DNA from: Clostridiaceae bacterium
GTDB lineage: Bacteria; Bacillota; Clostridia; Lachnospirales; Lachnospiraceae
Direction of reading: 5' to 3'
DNA length: 64,000 bases
Assembly (NCBI GenBank): GCA_009911065.1
Contig: QXWR01000019.1
Span: 26,466-90,465 of the forward strand
This document shows, in pieces, positions 34,990-43,567 of this stretch. Made by a program: the position numbers and the translations under genes. The notes beneath the pieces were generated by a model. The model was not told where the DNA came from. It saw nothing but the letters and a program-made list of their open reading frames with translations, and did no database searches. Position 1 is the stretch's first letter; each line of letters starts with the position of its first letter.

Positions 34990-35796
34990 TTACAGCAAAA
35001 ACTTCTCCACTACCAGCGCCACTCCATCTTCCTCGTTGGAAGCCGTTATGTAATCTGCATCCTTTCGCAAAGGGAGCACAGCGTTTTCCATGGCAACTCC
35101 CAATCCGGCAAACTGGATCATAGACCGATCATTATACCCATCCCCACAGGCAATCACCTGCTCTCTTTTCATGGAAATACGGTTCAAAAGATACTCCAGG
35201 CATTTTGCCTTGTCAATGCCTTTTGGCAAAATTTCCAGGAAAAACGGGTCGGAACGGTAAATACTAAAATTTCCGCCCAAAGCCGCTTTCACCCTGCCTT
35301 CCACCAGGGCCAAATATCCGCCCTCCTCTGCCATGAGAAACTTGGGAACTGGAAAATCCACATAAGCTGCCAAATCCTCTGGCTTGTGAACGTTCAGATG
35401 ACTGACTCTTGCCTCCAACTGCACATAGGGAGAATCGGGATGGTTGGTGATCAAAAAATCATCCTGATAGGTAAGTAAATCCACCCGCTCTTTTTCTGCC
35501 AGACCAATTACTGTCTGGTTGATCTCCTTTGGAAGCCATTTTTGGAACACCACTTCTTTCGAAGCACAGTCCATAATAACGCCCCCGTTAAAGGACAGAA
35601 TATATCCTCCGTATTGCTCCAGCTTTAAATACTCTGCCAGAGGAAGCACTCCAGGGGTAGGTCTTCCACTGGCAAGCACTACGATCTTCCCCCGCTTCTG
35701 GGCCTCCATCAGGGCCTGATAGTTTCGTCTGGTAACTTCCTTATTCCGGTTGGTCAAAGTTCCATCCAAATCCAGCACAATCATCCCATATTCCAT
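34990..35796 (-). CDS. Cof-type HAD-IIB phosphatase (268 aa)
   Basis: HAD-superfamily hydrolase with motif I LDLDGTLTN (catalytic aspartates), motif II VLASGRPTPG, the conserved lysine in LPKGIDKAKCLEYLL and motif IV ACGDGYNDRSMI. The cap is type IIB. It probably dephosphorylates sugar phosphates or cofactors; the substrate cannot be named. It starts 14 bases after the ABC ATPase stop, so it may be the last gene of the amino acid transporter operon. Confidence 0.9.
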   Translation of the reverse strand: MEYGMIVLDLDGTLTNRNKEVTRRNYQALMEAQKRGKIVVLASGRPTPGVLPLAEYLKLEQYGGYILSFNGGVIMDCASKEVVFQKWLPKEINQTVIGLAEKERVDLLTYQDDFLITNHPDSPYVQLEARVSHLNVHKPEDLAAYVDFPVPKFLMAEEGGYLALVEGRVKAALGGNFSIYRSDPFFLEILPKGIDKAKCLEYLLNRISMKREQVIACGDGYNDRSMIQFAGLGVAMENAVLPLRKDADYITASNEEDGVALVVEKFLL

Positions 35797-35809
35797 AACT
35801 GTTTCTCTC

Positions 35810-36559
35810 CTACCCCTGAATAAACCGGCTTAGAAACTCCTGTGTCTTGGCTTTCTTGGGATTTCCAAAAATGCTCTCTGGGTCCCCTTCTTCCTCTATC
35901 ACTCCATCTGCCATAAACACCACATGGCTGGACACATCTCTGGCAAATGCCATCTCATGGGTCACAATAATCATAGTAATTCCCTCTTTTGCCAGGGTCC
36001 GCATAACTGCCAACACTTCTCCCACCATCTGAGGGTCCAGAGCAGAAGTGGGTTCATCAAACAAAAGCACCTCTGGCTCCATGGCAAGAGCGCGGGCTAT
36101 AGCCACCCGCTGCTTCTGACCGCCGGAAATCTGCCGGGGCTTGGCGTTAATGTAGGGCGCCATGCCTACCTTTTCCAGATATTTCATGGCATTCTTTCTG
36201 GCATCTTCTTTCCCTTTTTTCAGCACCTTTGTCTGTCCCACCATACAGTTGTCCAAAACAGTCATATTGTTAAAAAGATTAAAGCTCTGAAACACCATGC
36301 CCACTCTGGAACGGTAAGCCGGCACATTGACTCCATGATCTGTAATATCCTTGTCATGGTATAAAATCTCCCCGGTGGTAGGCGTCTCTAACATGTTGAT
36401 GCATCGCAGCAATGTGGATTTGCCGGAACCGGAAGCGCCAATAATACAAGTTACATCTCCTGTATCTACCTGAAAATCAATATCTTTCAAAACCACATGT
36501 TTCCCGAAGGATTTGCTCAAGTGGCGTATTTCCAATACATGATTGTGATCAGCCATCAT
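35810..36559 (-). CDS. Polar amino acid ABC transporter, ATP-binding protein (249 aa)
   Basis: ATPase of the GlnQ/HisP class: Walker [11 protein letters not shown]-loop MVFQSFNLF, signature [14 protein letters not shown], Walker [15 protein letters not shown]-loop [13 protein letters not shown]. It drives uptake with the adjacent permease and binding protein. The ATG at 36559 overlaps the permease stop as ATGA; a second ATG at 36556 has better spacing from AGGAGG and could be the true start. Confidence 0.95.
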   Translation of the reverse strand: MMADHNHVLEIRHLSKSFGKHVVLKDIDFQVDTGDVTCIIGASGSGKSTLLRCINMLETPTTGEILYHDKDITDHGVNVPAYRSRVGMVFQSFNLFNNMTVLDNCMVGQTKVLKKGKEDARKNAMKYLEKVGMAPYINAKPRQISGGQKQRVAIARALAMEPEVLLFDEPTSALDPQMVGEVLAVMRTLAKEGITMIIVTHEMAFARDVSSHVVFMADGVIEEEGDPESIFGNPKKAKTQEFLSRFIQG

Positions 36560-37347
36560 CTCTCCTCCTTCTTTTCCTCTGAATACCGATACATGCCGCT
36601 GGTGTGAGCCAGAGTGTCTGTGGTAGCCAGATCGTAATTGTCCGAACCATCCATCCGGTTCTCCATCCACCGAAGAATCCGGGAACAGGTAAAGGTCATA
36701 ATAAAGTAAACAACCATGGTGATGGTGTAGGTCTCAAAGTTCATGTAAAGTGCTCCTGCCGCTGCTTTTGTCTTATAAAGCAGCTCTGCAACGCCGATTA
36801 CAGAAAGAACACAGCTGTCCTTAATGTTGATAATTAAGTTGTTGCCGATTTGCGGCATAATGTTGCGGAGAGCCTGAGGCAAAATCACATACAACATTAA
36901 CTGCACATGGGTCATTCCAATGGCCTTGGCCCCTTCCGTCTGTCCGGAATCAATGGACAAGATTCCTCCCCGGACGGTTTCTGCCATATAGGCCCCTGTG
37001 TTGATGGACAGAATAAAATACGCCGACTGCCGCATGGACGGATTCAGCCCCATCATGGGAAACAGCCCGTAATAAATAAACATCGCCTGCGCCATCATGG
37101 GAGTTCCCCGGAAAAATTCCACATAGGCATTTAAAATCATTTTAATGAACCACAATGCGCCCTTTTTTGCCGGATGATCCTTTTGTTCTACTGGAATGGT
37201 CTGAAGAATACCCACGGCAAATCCAATGACACATCCCACAAAAGTTCCCACCAGCGCAATCTGCAGGCTGACTCCGGCTCCCTGCAGCATGGACATTCCA
37301 TAACGCTGAAACACGGCCATTACGCGGCCGAAAAAGTCTGTTGGCAT
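36556..37347 (-). CDS. Polar amino acid ABC transporter, permease (263 aa)
   Basis: HisM/GlnP-type permease with about five helices. [51 protein letters not shown] and [19 protein letters not shown] (the EAA loop) are typical. The frame opens at a TTG (37371) but the ATG at 37347 with GAGGAA is preferred. Probably acts as a homodimer since only one permease gene is present. Confidence 0.94.
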   Translation of the reverse strand: MPTDFFGRVMAVFQRYGMSMLQGAGVSLQIALVGTFVGCVIGFAVGILQTIPVEQKDHPAKKGALWFIKMILNAYVEFFRGTPMMAQAMFIYYGLFPMMGLNPSMRQSAYFILSINTGAYMAETVRGGILSIDSGQTEGAKAIGMTHVQLMLYVILPQALRNIMPQIGNNLIINIKDSCVLSVIGVAELLYKTKAAAGALYMNFETYTITMVVYFIMTFTCSRILRWMENRMDGSDNYDLATTDTLAHTSGMYRYSEEKKEER

Positions 37348-37414
37348 ATGTTCCTCTTTTCTGACGCCCAATTATGCGTCATCCAGGTAGATTAGAACCC
37401 TCTGATACATCCCT

Positions 37415-38341
37415 TTAGTTTGCTAACGGCTGTACCGAAATGGCTTCATCCATCATTTTCGAATAATCCTCTTTTGTCATCTTGGTCAGAACGCTGTCAA
37501 TGGCTGTCTTTAACTCTGTGTTGCCTTTTTTAATGGAAATACCAATGTTGATATCTTCGTCTGTTACCTGGAAGTCTGCATCATTGCCCCCAAACTCCAA
37601 CATTACAAAGTTTGGATAAGCGACCAAGGCTCCTTTGCCAGTAGGCTGATCGGTTACTACCAAATCACACTTATCTGCATTGAGGGACATTAACATATCC
37701 GGGGCGCTGGCCGTAGCTGCCAGAATGTTGGCATCTGGAATCTGAGGCAGACAATTCTGGTACCAGATTGTGCTTTGCTGAGAGGTACAGGTAGCTCCCG
37801 CCAGATCTGCCACACTGGCAGCATTTTCATACTTGCTTCCCTTTTTAACCAAAGTCACAATGGTAGCATAATAGTACGGCTCACTGAAATCCACTGCCTG
37901 CAACCGCTCCTGGGTAATGGACTGACCTGCAATCACACAGTCTGCCTGTCCGCTCTGAAGAGCTGGAATCAGAGAATCCCAATCCAAACGGACAATCTGC
38001 AGATCATAATCAAGCTCCTCACAGATCTTTTTTGCCATCATCACATCATATCCATAAGCAAACTCATTGCTGTCTGCAATGGGAACTGCGCCATTTGAGT
38101 TGTCTGGCTGTGTCCAGTTGTAAGGGGCGTAGGCACATTCCATAGCCACCCGCAAAACCTTCTTTTCCCCTGACTCCTCTTTCTCTCCTTCTGTCTTAGC
38201 TGCTTCTTTCCCTTTGTCAGCGCCCTCTGCCACAGATGCTGCTGTGGTCTCTGCCGGTTTGTCTCCCCCACAGGCGCTAAGGGATAAGGCAGTCACTGCC
38301 GCCATCATAAAAGCCAGAATTTGTCTCGTTGTCTTTTTCAT
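37415..38341 (-). CDS. Polar amino acid ABC transporter, substrate-binding lipoprotein (308 aa)
   Basis: SBP family 3 protein. Signal peptide with lipobox LSAC (MMAAVTALSLSACGG), a charged linker to about residue 60, then VLRVAMECAYAPYNW, YGYDVMMAKKICEELDYD, DSLIPALQSGQADCVIAG, FSEPYYYATIVTLVKKGS and the C-terminal lobe. Specificity (probably a neutral or polar amino acid) cannot be set. First gene of the SBP-permease-ATPase operon. Confidence 0.93.
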   Translation of the reverse strand: MKKTTRQILAFMMAAVTALSLSACGGDKPAETTAASVAEGADKGKEAAKTEGEKEESGEKKVLRVAMECAYAPYNWTQPDNSNGAVPIADSNEFAYGYDVMMAKKICEELDYDLQIVRLDWDSLIPALQSGQADCVIAGQSITQERLQAVDFSEPYYYATIVTLVKKGSKYENAASVADLAGATCTSQQSTIWYQNCLPQIPDANILAATASAPDMLMSLNADKCDLVVTDQPTGKGALVAYPNFVMLEFGGNDADFQVTDEDINIGISIKKGNTELKTAIDSVLTKMTKEDYSKMMDEAISVQPLAN

Positions 38342-38448
38342 AATTTTTCCTCTCTTCTTTCATATTGTGATCTTGGGGTCAAAAAATCTTTTGACTCCTT
38401 TGATACTGGATTACTCCGTACTTTGTCGCTTTTTCGTCCCGCAGAGAT

Positions 38449-38494
38449 TATAATGCACAAAAAGAAGCCTTGTCAAGGCAAAAGGCCTCTTTTT
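38449..38494 (+). promoter_or_regulatory. TATAAT followed by a bidirectional terminator-like hairpin
   Basis: TATAAT at 38449-38454 is followed at once by AAAAAGA-A-GCCTT (38459-38471) pairing with AAGGC-C-TCTTTTT (38482-38494), with T-runs on both strands. It lies in the divergent region between two binding-protein genes. It may be an attenuator or a boundary between opposing transcripts. Confidence 0.45.
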
Positions 38495-38556
38495 ATCACA
38501 CCTTTTTCTTATTTTTACATAACATGTAGTATTAATGTGAAAACCAGGAGGAAAAC

Positions 38557-39570
38557 ATGAAAAAAAGAGCAATCCACAAAAAAACTGCTCTGTTTCTTGT
38601 AACGGCGCTGCTGATTGCCGCCTTATCCGGATGTCAGTCATCCAATACGAACGACGGCCTTACGCCTGTAACTTTAAATGAAGTGGCCCATTCTATTTTC
38701 TACGCCCCCCAGTATGCAGCCATTGAGCTGGGTTATTTTAAAGAGGAAGGTCTTGATTTGACTCTGGTAAACGGAGCCGGAGCGGACAAAGTTATGACTG
38801 CCCTGGTCAGCGGCGACGCGGATATTGGTTTTATGGGTTCTGAGGCAAGTATTTACACCTATGCAGGAGGAGCGGAAGACTATGCCGTTAATTTCGCCCA
38901 ACTGACCCAGCGGGCCGGCAATTTCCTGGTGGCAAGACAGCCGGATGAGAATTTTACCTGGGATAAGCTGAAAGGAACAAAAGTCCTAGGCGGTCGGGCT
39001 GGCGGTATGCCCCAAATGGTATTTGAATACATTTTAAAGAAAAATGGCATTGATCCCAAACTGGACCTTTCCATTGATCAGAGCATCAGCTTTGGGCTGA
39101 CTGCCGCGGCGTTTACCAGTGATGACTCTGATTATACAGTAGAGTTTGAACCTTTTGCCACCGGCCTGGAACGGGAAGGCAGCGGCTACGTGGTGGCGTC
39201 TTTGGGAACGGACTCTGGCTATGTCCCTTACACAGCTTACAGCGCCAAAAAAAGTTATATAAAGGCCCACCCAGAGGTGATTCAAAAGTTTACCAATGCC
39301 ATTCAAAAAGGTATGGATTATGTCAATTCCCACTCTGCCGAGGAAATCGCAAAAGTGATCCAGCCTCAATTTAAAGAAACTCCTTTGGAAAATATCACAA
39401 CGATCGTGGAGCGCTATAAAGCCCAGGACACCTGGAAGGAAGACACCATCTTTGAAAAGGAGAGCTTTGAACTGCTTCAGAACATTTTGGAAGAAGCCGG
39501 CGAGCTGCCAAAACGAGTGCCTTACGAAGATCTGGTCACTGTAGAATTTTCGGAAAAAGCGAAAAAGTAA
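38557..39570 (+). CDS. Orphan NMT1/THI5-like (SsuA/TauA type) substrate-binding lipoprotein (337 aa)
   Basis: Lipobox LSGC in LLIAALSGCQSS. Type-2 periplasmic-binding fold: SIFYAPQYAAIELGYFKEEG, GADKVMTALVSGDADIGFMG, KLKGTKVLGGRAGGMPQMVF, VEFEPFATGLEREG and YTAYSAKKSYIKAHPEVI. Related proteins bind sulfonates, nitrate, pyrimidine thiamine precursors or aromatic compounds. Strong ribosome-binding site CAGGAGGAAA. No permease or ATPase is adjacent, so it must share a transporter encoded elsewhere. I see no TPP riboswitch in the short leader. Confidence 0.88.
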   Translation: MKKRAIHKKTALFLVTALLIAALSGCQSSNTNDGLTPVTLNEVAHSIFYAPQYAAIELGYFKEEGLDLTLVNGAGADKVMTALVSGDADIGFMGSEASIYTYAGGAEDYAVNFAQLTQRAGNFLVARQPDENFTWDKLKGTKVLGGRAGGMPQMVFEYILKKNGIDPKLDLSIDQSISFGLTAAAFTSDDSDYTVEFEPFATGLEREGSGYVVASLGTDSGYVPYTAYSAKKSYIKAHPEVIQKFTNAIQKGMDYVNSHSAEEIAKVIQPQFKETPLENITTIVERYKAQDTWKEDTIFEKESFELLQNILEEAGELPKRVPYEDLVTVEFSEKAKK

Positions 39571-39619
39571 TAGCCCCTTGGGCTATGGTATGGTATACTT
39601 TGGGCAGAGGTGGTTTTTT

Positions 39620-40522
39620 ATGAACAAAGTGGAGCTTGGAGACTCCATTCAGCTGATAAAAACAGTAAAAGAGGAATCCATCCATTTAATTCTGTCTGAT
39701 ATTCCTTATGGAATTAATTTTGGGGAATGGGATGTGCTGCACAAGAACACGAACCATGCATTGTTAGGAAGCAGCCCTGCCCAGGAAAGAATCGGCACTG
39801 TTTTTAAGACAAGAGGAAAGCCCTTAAACGGCTGGTCCCAGGCAGACAAAAATATTCCCATAGAATATTATGAATGGTGCCGAACCTGGACTGACAACTG
39901 GTTTCGGGTGTTAAAACCAGGAGCCAGCTGTTTTATCTTTGCCGGAAGGCGTCTGGCTCACCGGTGCATCTGCGCCATGGAAGATGCAGGTTTTATCTTT
40001 AAAGATATGATTGCCTGGGAAAAAGATTCCGCTGCTTACCGCGCCCAAAGGGTAAGCTGTGTTTTTGACCGGAGGCAAGATGAGGAAAACAGCAGACAGT
40101 GGGAAGGCTGGAAAGTAGGCAATCTTCGTCCGCTTTTTGAACCGATTTTGTGGTTTATGAAACCCTATCCCCAGGGCAGCACTTTGACTGACAACATTTT
40201 ACACTATGGCGTAGGCGCCTACAATGAAAAAAAATTGAGAGAAATGACCTGTTGGAACACAGGGCTGGAAATATGCTCCAACCTTTTAAAAATACATGCC
40301 AAAAAGTCTGACCGAGGATTACACCCAGCTCAAAAAGCGGTAAAACTTATGGAAATTCTCATTTCCTTTGTCACCATAGAAGGACAGGTGGTTCTGGACC
40401 CCTTTTGCGGATGCGGAACCACTTTGGTTGCCGCAAAGAATTTGAATCGGCAATACATAGGGTTTGAGATCAATCCAGAATATTACAAAACCACGAAAAA
40501 AAGGCTGGAGGAATCTTTATGA
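39620..40522 (+). CDS. DNA (cytosine-N4 or adenine-N6) methyltransferase (300 aa)
   Basis: Beta-class order: the catalytic motif IV appears first as LSDIPYG (a DIPY variant of DPPY, about residue 30), and the SAM-binding motif I comes near the C-terminus as LDPFCGCGTTLVAA, followed by QYIGFEINPEYY. FRVLKPGASCFIFAGRR and LHPAQKAVKLMEILI support the family. The start is the ATG at 39620, not the longer frame from 39578; its ribosome-binding site is weak. No restriction nuclease is adjacent. The next gene overlaps it by 4 bases (ATGA), so it is co-translated with a zinc-ribbon membrane protein. Confidence 0.88.
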   Translation: MNKVELGDSIQLIKTVKEESIHLILSDIPYGINFGEWDVLHKNTNHALLGSSPAQERIGTVFKTRGKPLNGWSQADKNIPIEYYEWCRTWTDNWFRVLKPGASCFIFAGRRLAHRCICAMEDAGFIFKDMIAWEKDSAAYRAQRVSCVFDRRQDEENSRQWEGWKVGNLRPLFEPILWFMKPYPQGSTLTDNILHYGVGAYNEKKLREMTCWNTGLEICSNLLKIHAKKSDRGLHPAQKAVKLMEILISFVTIEGQVVLDPFCGCGTTLVAAKNLNRQYIGFEINPEYYKTTKKRLEESL

Positions 40523-41484
40523 TCTTAAAAACAGACACCTGTGAATCCTGTGGAGGCCAGCTGGAACGGAAAAACTCGAATCTGTACCAATGTGCCTCCT
40601 GCGGACAAAAATACTATATTTCTGCAGACAAACTTCATAAAGTATCGGTTCAGCTGTCAGCGGGGAAAATCATTCTGATCTGCGCGGCAATCGTCATGGC
40701 CATATCTGCTGTGGCTGTGGTTGGATACCAATTTTATACAGGGAAGCTGGTGGTCTCTGCCAGCCGTTTTTCTGTGGTATTCCGGGATTTTCTTATGGAA
40801 GCTTACCAGAAACCGGCAGCAGAGATCTCCAGCGAAGATTTGGCAAAAATCAAATATTTGAAAATTGAGCAGGACAAGGGTTATCGGTTTACTTACAGTT
40901 TTGAGGATTATTATGACTATAAAGACCGAAGCCAATATGAAAAAACCCTTTCCACCATAACCATAAAAGCGGCCCAAAGTGATTTTTCTCCCTCCAACAT
41001 TGAGTATTTTACCGGACTGACCCGGTTGGAATTGTACACAGAAGCCTGGGAAAATTATGTGCTTCCTGAAGAAAATGTGCTGCGCTGCATCTATTGTATG
41101 GATGGCCTGTCCCGGTATGGAACGCCCCGTTTTTTTGACCGAATCAATCCAGATACGTTAGAAGAAGTGGCTATTTTCAATGCAGACGGACTGAACGATT
41201 TCTCTTTCCTTGACAACCTAAAAGGAATCAAACGGTTTACACTGGAAAACGCCACGATTCATGACAAAAATCTGCTAAATAAGCTATCCAGTCTGGAGCA
41301 GCTTTCCCTCTGCTATGTCCGTTTGGAGGAGGACCAGGCCAGTGAAATTCTGGGGGAATTTCTCACTTTGCCGTCTCTTAAGCATTTTTACATAGAAGGA
41401 ACTGCTGCATGGTATATTTCGGAGGATCAGTGGTCTTTGTGGGAATTAAATTACCAGGGACAAATTGTGTTGGAAAGAAAATAA
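40519..41484 (+). CDS. Zinc-ribbon, single-TM protein with degenerate LRR ectodomain (321 aa)
   Basis: No named family recognised. The N-terminal cytoplasmic zinc ribbon is CESCGG ... CASCGQKYYI (residues 8-30). One membrane helix follows (about 49-72, IILICAAIVMAISAVAVVG), then an exposed region with AKIKYLKIEQDKG, YSFEDYYDY, YFTGLTRLEL and a few leucine-rich units (FSFLDNLKGIKRFTLENA, LNKLSSLEQLSLC). It begins within the methyltransferase stop and is paralogous to the next gene, sharing ribbon, helix and the AKIKYL / YSF-DY / FTGLTR elements while being shorter. Confidence 0.7.
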   Translation: MILKTDTCESCGGQLERKNSNLYQCASCGQKYYISADKLHKVSVQLSAGKIILICAAIVMAISAVAVVGYQFYTGKLVVSASRFSVVFRDFLMEAYQKPAAEISSEDLAKIKYLKIEQDKGYRFTYSFEDYYDYKDRSQYEKTLSTITIKAAQSDFSPSNIEYFTGLTRLELYTEAWENYVLPEENVLRCIYCMDGLSRYGTPRFFDRINPDTLEEVAIFNADGLNDFSFLDNLKGIKRFTLENATIHDKNLLNKLSSLEQLSLCYVRLEEDQASEILGEFLTLPSLKHFYIEGTAAWYISEDQWSLWELNYQGQIVLERK

Positions 41485-41591
41485 TCCTGCTGCCAGATCA
41501 TTTCCAATTGCCGTTTATATTCCATGGTAATCTTGGCTTTTATCCGGCATAGACGGACAAAAAGACACCCAGACTAAAGAGTTATCAAAAT

Positions 41592-43421
41592 ATGCAGAAA
41601 GGAATTATTTTAAAAATGGACAGCAAAAGAAAGGATGGAACCGAAGATTCTTATATCATTCGGACATCTAACCGAAATGAAAAGCCGGAACTTTTGCGGA
41701 TGGAGTGCAAAAACTGCGGCGCTTCCCTTGAGCTTACAGACCGGACCCACGCATTTTGCCCTTACTGTGGACAAAAATACCTGATCGATGAGGCCAAGGG
41801 TACCATGGTTCACATTCAGGTGGATTACAGCGGCAGTGATGAGATGTACGAGGCTGTCAGCAGCACCAAAAAGGTTCTGATTATATTTTTGATTGTGGCC
41901 TCTTTGATTGCCTTGATTATTTTCGGATTTAATATTGCGGCGAGAAAATCCCTTTTTTCCAAGTCCGATGCCGATCTGCCTGTAGATGCCAACGGACAGC
42001 TGTTGGTGATTTTTTGTAAGGATATTTTCGGAAAAGAATTTAAGGAAATTACACCGGAAGAATTTGCTTCCATCAAATACCTTCGCTGTGCCTATGAGCG
42101 GGAAAACGGAGAGATGTTCAATGTGATTTCCTACAGCTTTGCAGATTATGAAGACTATCCTGGAGAAGAAGAATTTCAGGAGACGGTAAAAACCTGGTCT
42201 TACCGCTCCAAGCAGGTCAGCTGGCCTTCCGACTATACCATGTTCACAGGTCTGACCCGAATCGACACCACAGACACGGTTTGGCTTTCCCTGCTGAAAT
42301 TTTCTCCGGATGCTCCCATTCGCTATATTGATACAGATGACAAGCTGCCTACCATTTCCAATGTGCTGAATCCAGAACAGATTAAAGTAATGCACATCGG
42401 TCTGATGGGAACCAGTCTGGAGGGAATCGAACAGTATAAAAATCTGGAAGAACTGGAGGTGGACACCAATCTGTCCAGCCATTCTATGGCCCTTGACGGA
42501 ATCCAGCAATGCCAAAAGCTGAAAACCCTCCGCCTGCGGTGTGGAGATACTTATACTGGGCTGGAACATTTACAAAAACTTCCCCTGCTGACCAGTTTAT
42601 ACATTGACCAGGTTCCTATAGGAGACTGCGATTTTCTGAAAAATCTCCCCGCTTTGGAGGAGTTATCCATCTATACAGGAGAAAATGCCAGCCTTTCCAT
42701 ATTGGAATCCCTTCCAAACCTGAAACGGATTGACTTTCTGGACCGAGAATACATTCCCCCTAAGGAGATTTTACGTTTAAAAGGAGTGGAGGAACTGGCC
42801 ATTGCCATCAAGGAAAAAGAAGGTCTGGAAGAACTGTCTGCCTTGGAAACGTTGAAAGTTTTAAAACTTCACATGTCCATACGGGAATACCAAACTCCTG
42901 TGGATGTATCTGCCCTGGGAAAGCTTTCCCAACTGCAATGGCTTAAATTGGACAATTTTTGGGGAGATGAGATCACAGGACTGGAACCCATTTTAAATCT
43001 TCCCCAGCTTTCCGTGTTCTGGCTGGGATACAAAGGCTCCAGCGATGTTATGCCGCTTTTAAATCTGGAATTATTAGAGGGAAATCCTGTACTGGAAGAA
43101 ATGGGACTCTGGCAATGCTTTCCCAAAGACGCCGCCACAAAAGAACCGATAAATTTGTCTTTTCTGGCCCGCTTTCCCAATATCAAACGGCTCTATCTGG
43201 ATGGGTGTGACCTGACAGACATTTCTTTTGCTGCTGAAATGTCCAACCTTAGAGCGTGTTCGTTACAAGATAATGACATTCTGGATTTGTCCCCCCTTGT
43301 AACGTGCAAAAAGCTGGAAATCATCTCTGTAGACAAAAAAGCAGCCTCCAGCGCCCGCTTCCCGGAAGACGTCTCCATAAACACAGAACCATACATACGA
43401 ATTTATGAAGAAGACGCTTAA
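41592..43421 (+). CDS. Zinc-ribbon, single-TM protein with leucine-rich-repeat ectodomain (609 aa)
   Basis: Larger paralog of the preceding protein. Zinc ribbon CKNCGA ... CPYCGQKYLI (about residues 38-62), membrane helix at about 95-118 (VLIIFLIVASLIALIIFGF), then an ectodomain with YSFADYEDY and MFTGLTRIDT followed by about a dozen LRR-like units (YKNLEELEVDTN, CQKLKTLRLRCG, LPLLTSLYIDQ, LSALETLKVLKL, LSQLQWLKLDNF, FPNIKRLYLDGCDL, MSNLRACSLQDNDILDLSPL). Orientation: N-terminus inside, repeats outside. It resembles internalin-like ligand-binding repeats, with no LPXTG anchor. An alternative ATG at 41616 has AAAGGA upstream. Confidence 0.72.
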   Translation: MQKGIILKMDSKRKDGTEDSYIIRTSNRNEKPELLRMECKNCGASLELTDRTHAFCPYCGQKYLIDEAKGTMVHIQVDYSGSDEMYEAVSSTKKVLIIFLIVASLIALIIFGFNIAARKSLFSKSDADLPVDANGQLLVIFCKDIFGKEFKEITPEEFASIKYLRCAYERENGEMFNVISYSFADYEDYPGEEEFQETVKTWSYRSKQVSWPSDYTMFTGLTRIDTTDTVWLSLLKFSPDAPIRYIDTDDKLPTISNVLNPEQIKVMHIGLMGTSLEGIEQYKNLEELEVDTNLSSHSMALDGIQQCQKLKTLRLRCGDTYTGLEHLQKLPLLTSLYIDQVPIGDCDFLKNLPALEELSIYTGENASLSILESLPNLKRIDFLDREYIPPKEILRLKGVEELAIAIKEKEGLEELSALETLKVLKLHMSIREYQTPVDVSALGKLSQLQWLKLDNFWGDEITGLEPILNLPQLSVFWLGYKGSSDVMPLLNLELLEGNPVLEEMGLWQCFPKDAATKEPINLSFLARFPNIKRLYLDGCDLTDISFAAEMSNLRACSLQDNDILDLSPLVTCKKLEIISVDKKAASSARFPEDVSINTEPYIRIYEEDA

Positions 43422-43474
43422 AAGACTACTCTAAAATAACGGGTAAAAAACCCCTAACTGATTTCAAAATCCGG

Positions 43475-43552
43475 ATGGTTCAGACGGCAGACCATTGCAT
43501 TTTGCAGTGTCAAAAAGCAGCAAGAGAAGAAATACCTTGCCGTCTGAACCAT
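43475..43552. repeat. 15-bp perfect inverted repeat between convergent genes
   Basis: ATGGTTCAGACGGCA (43475-43489) and TGCCGTCTGAACCAT (43538-43552) with a 48-base loop. There is no U-run on either strand, so it is not a classical terminator. It is unlike the RTGTCTGAAAATT repeat. Confidence 0.6.
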
Positions 43553-43567
43553 TACCAATCCCCTTTC

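Noticed and set aside
41484..41592. Frameshift joining the two zinc-ribbon/LRR genes
   Set aside because: Each has its own complete zinc ribbon and membrane helix, so they are tandem paralogs, not one broken gene.
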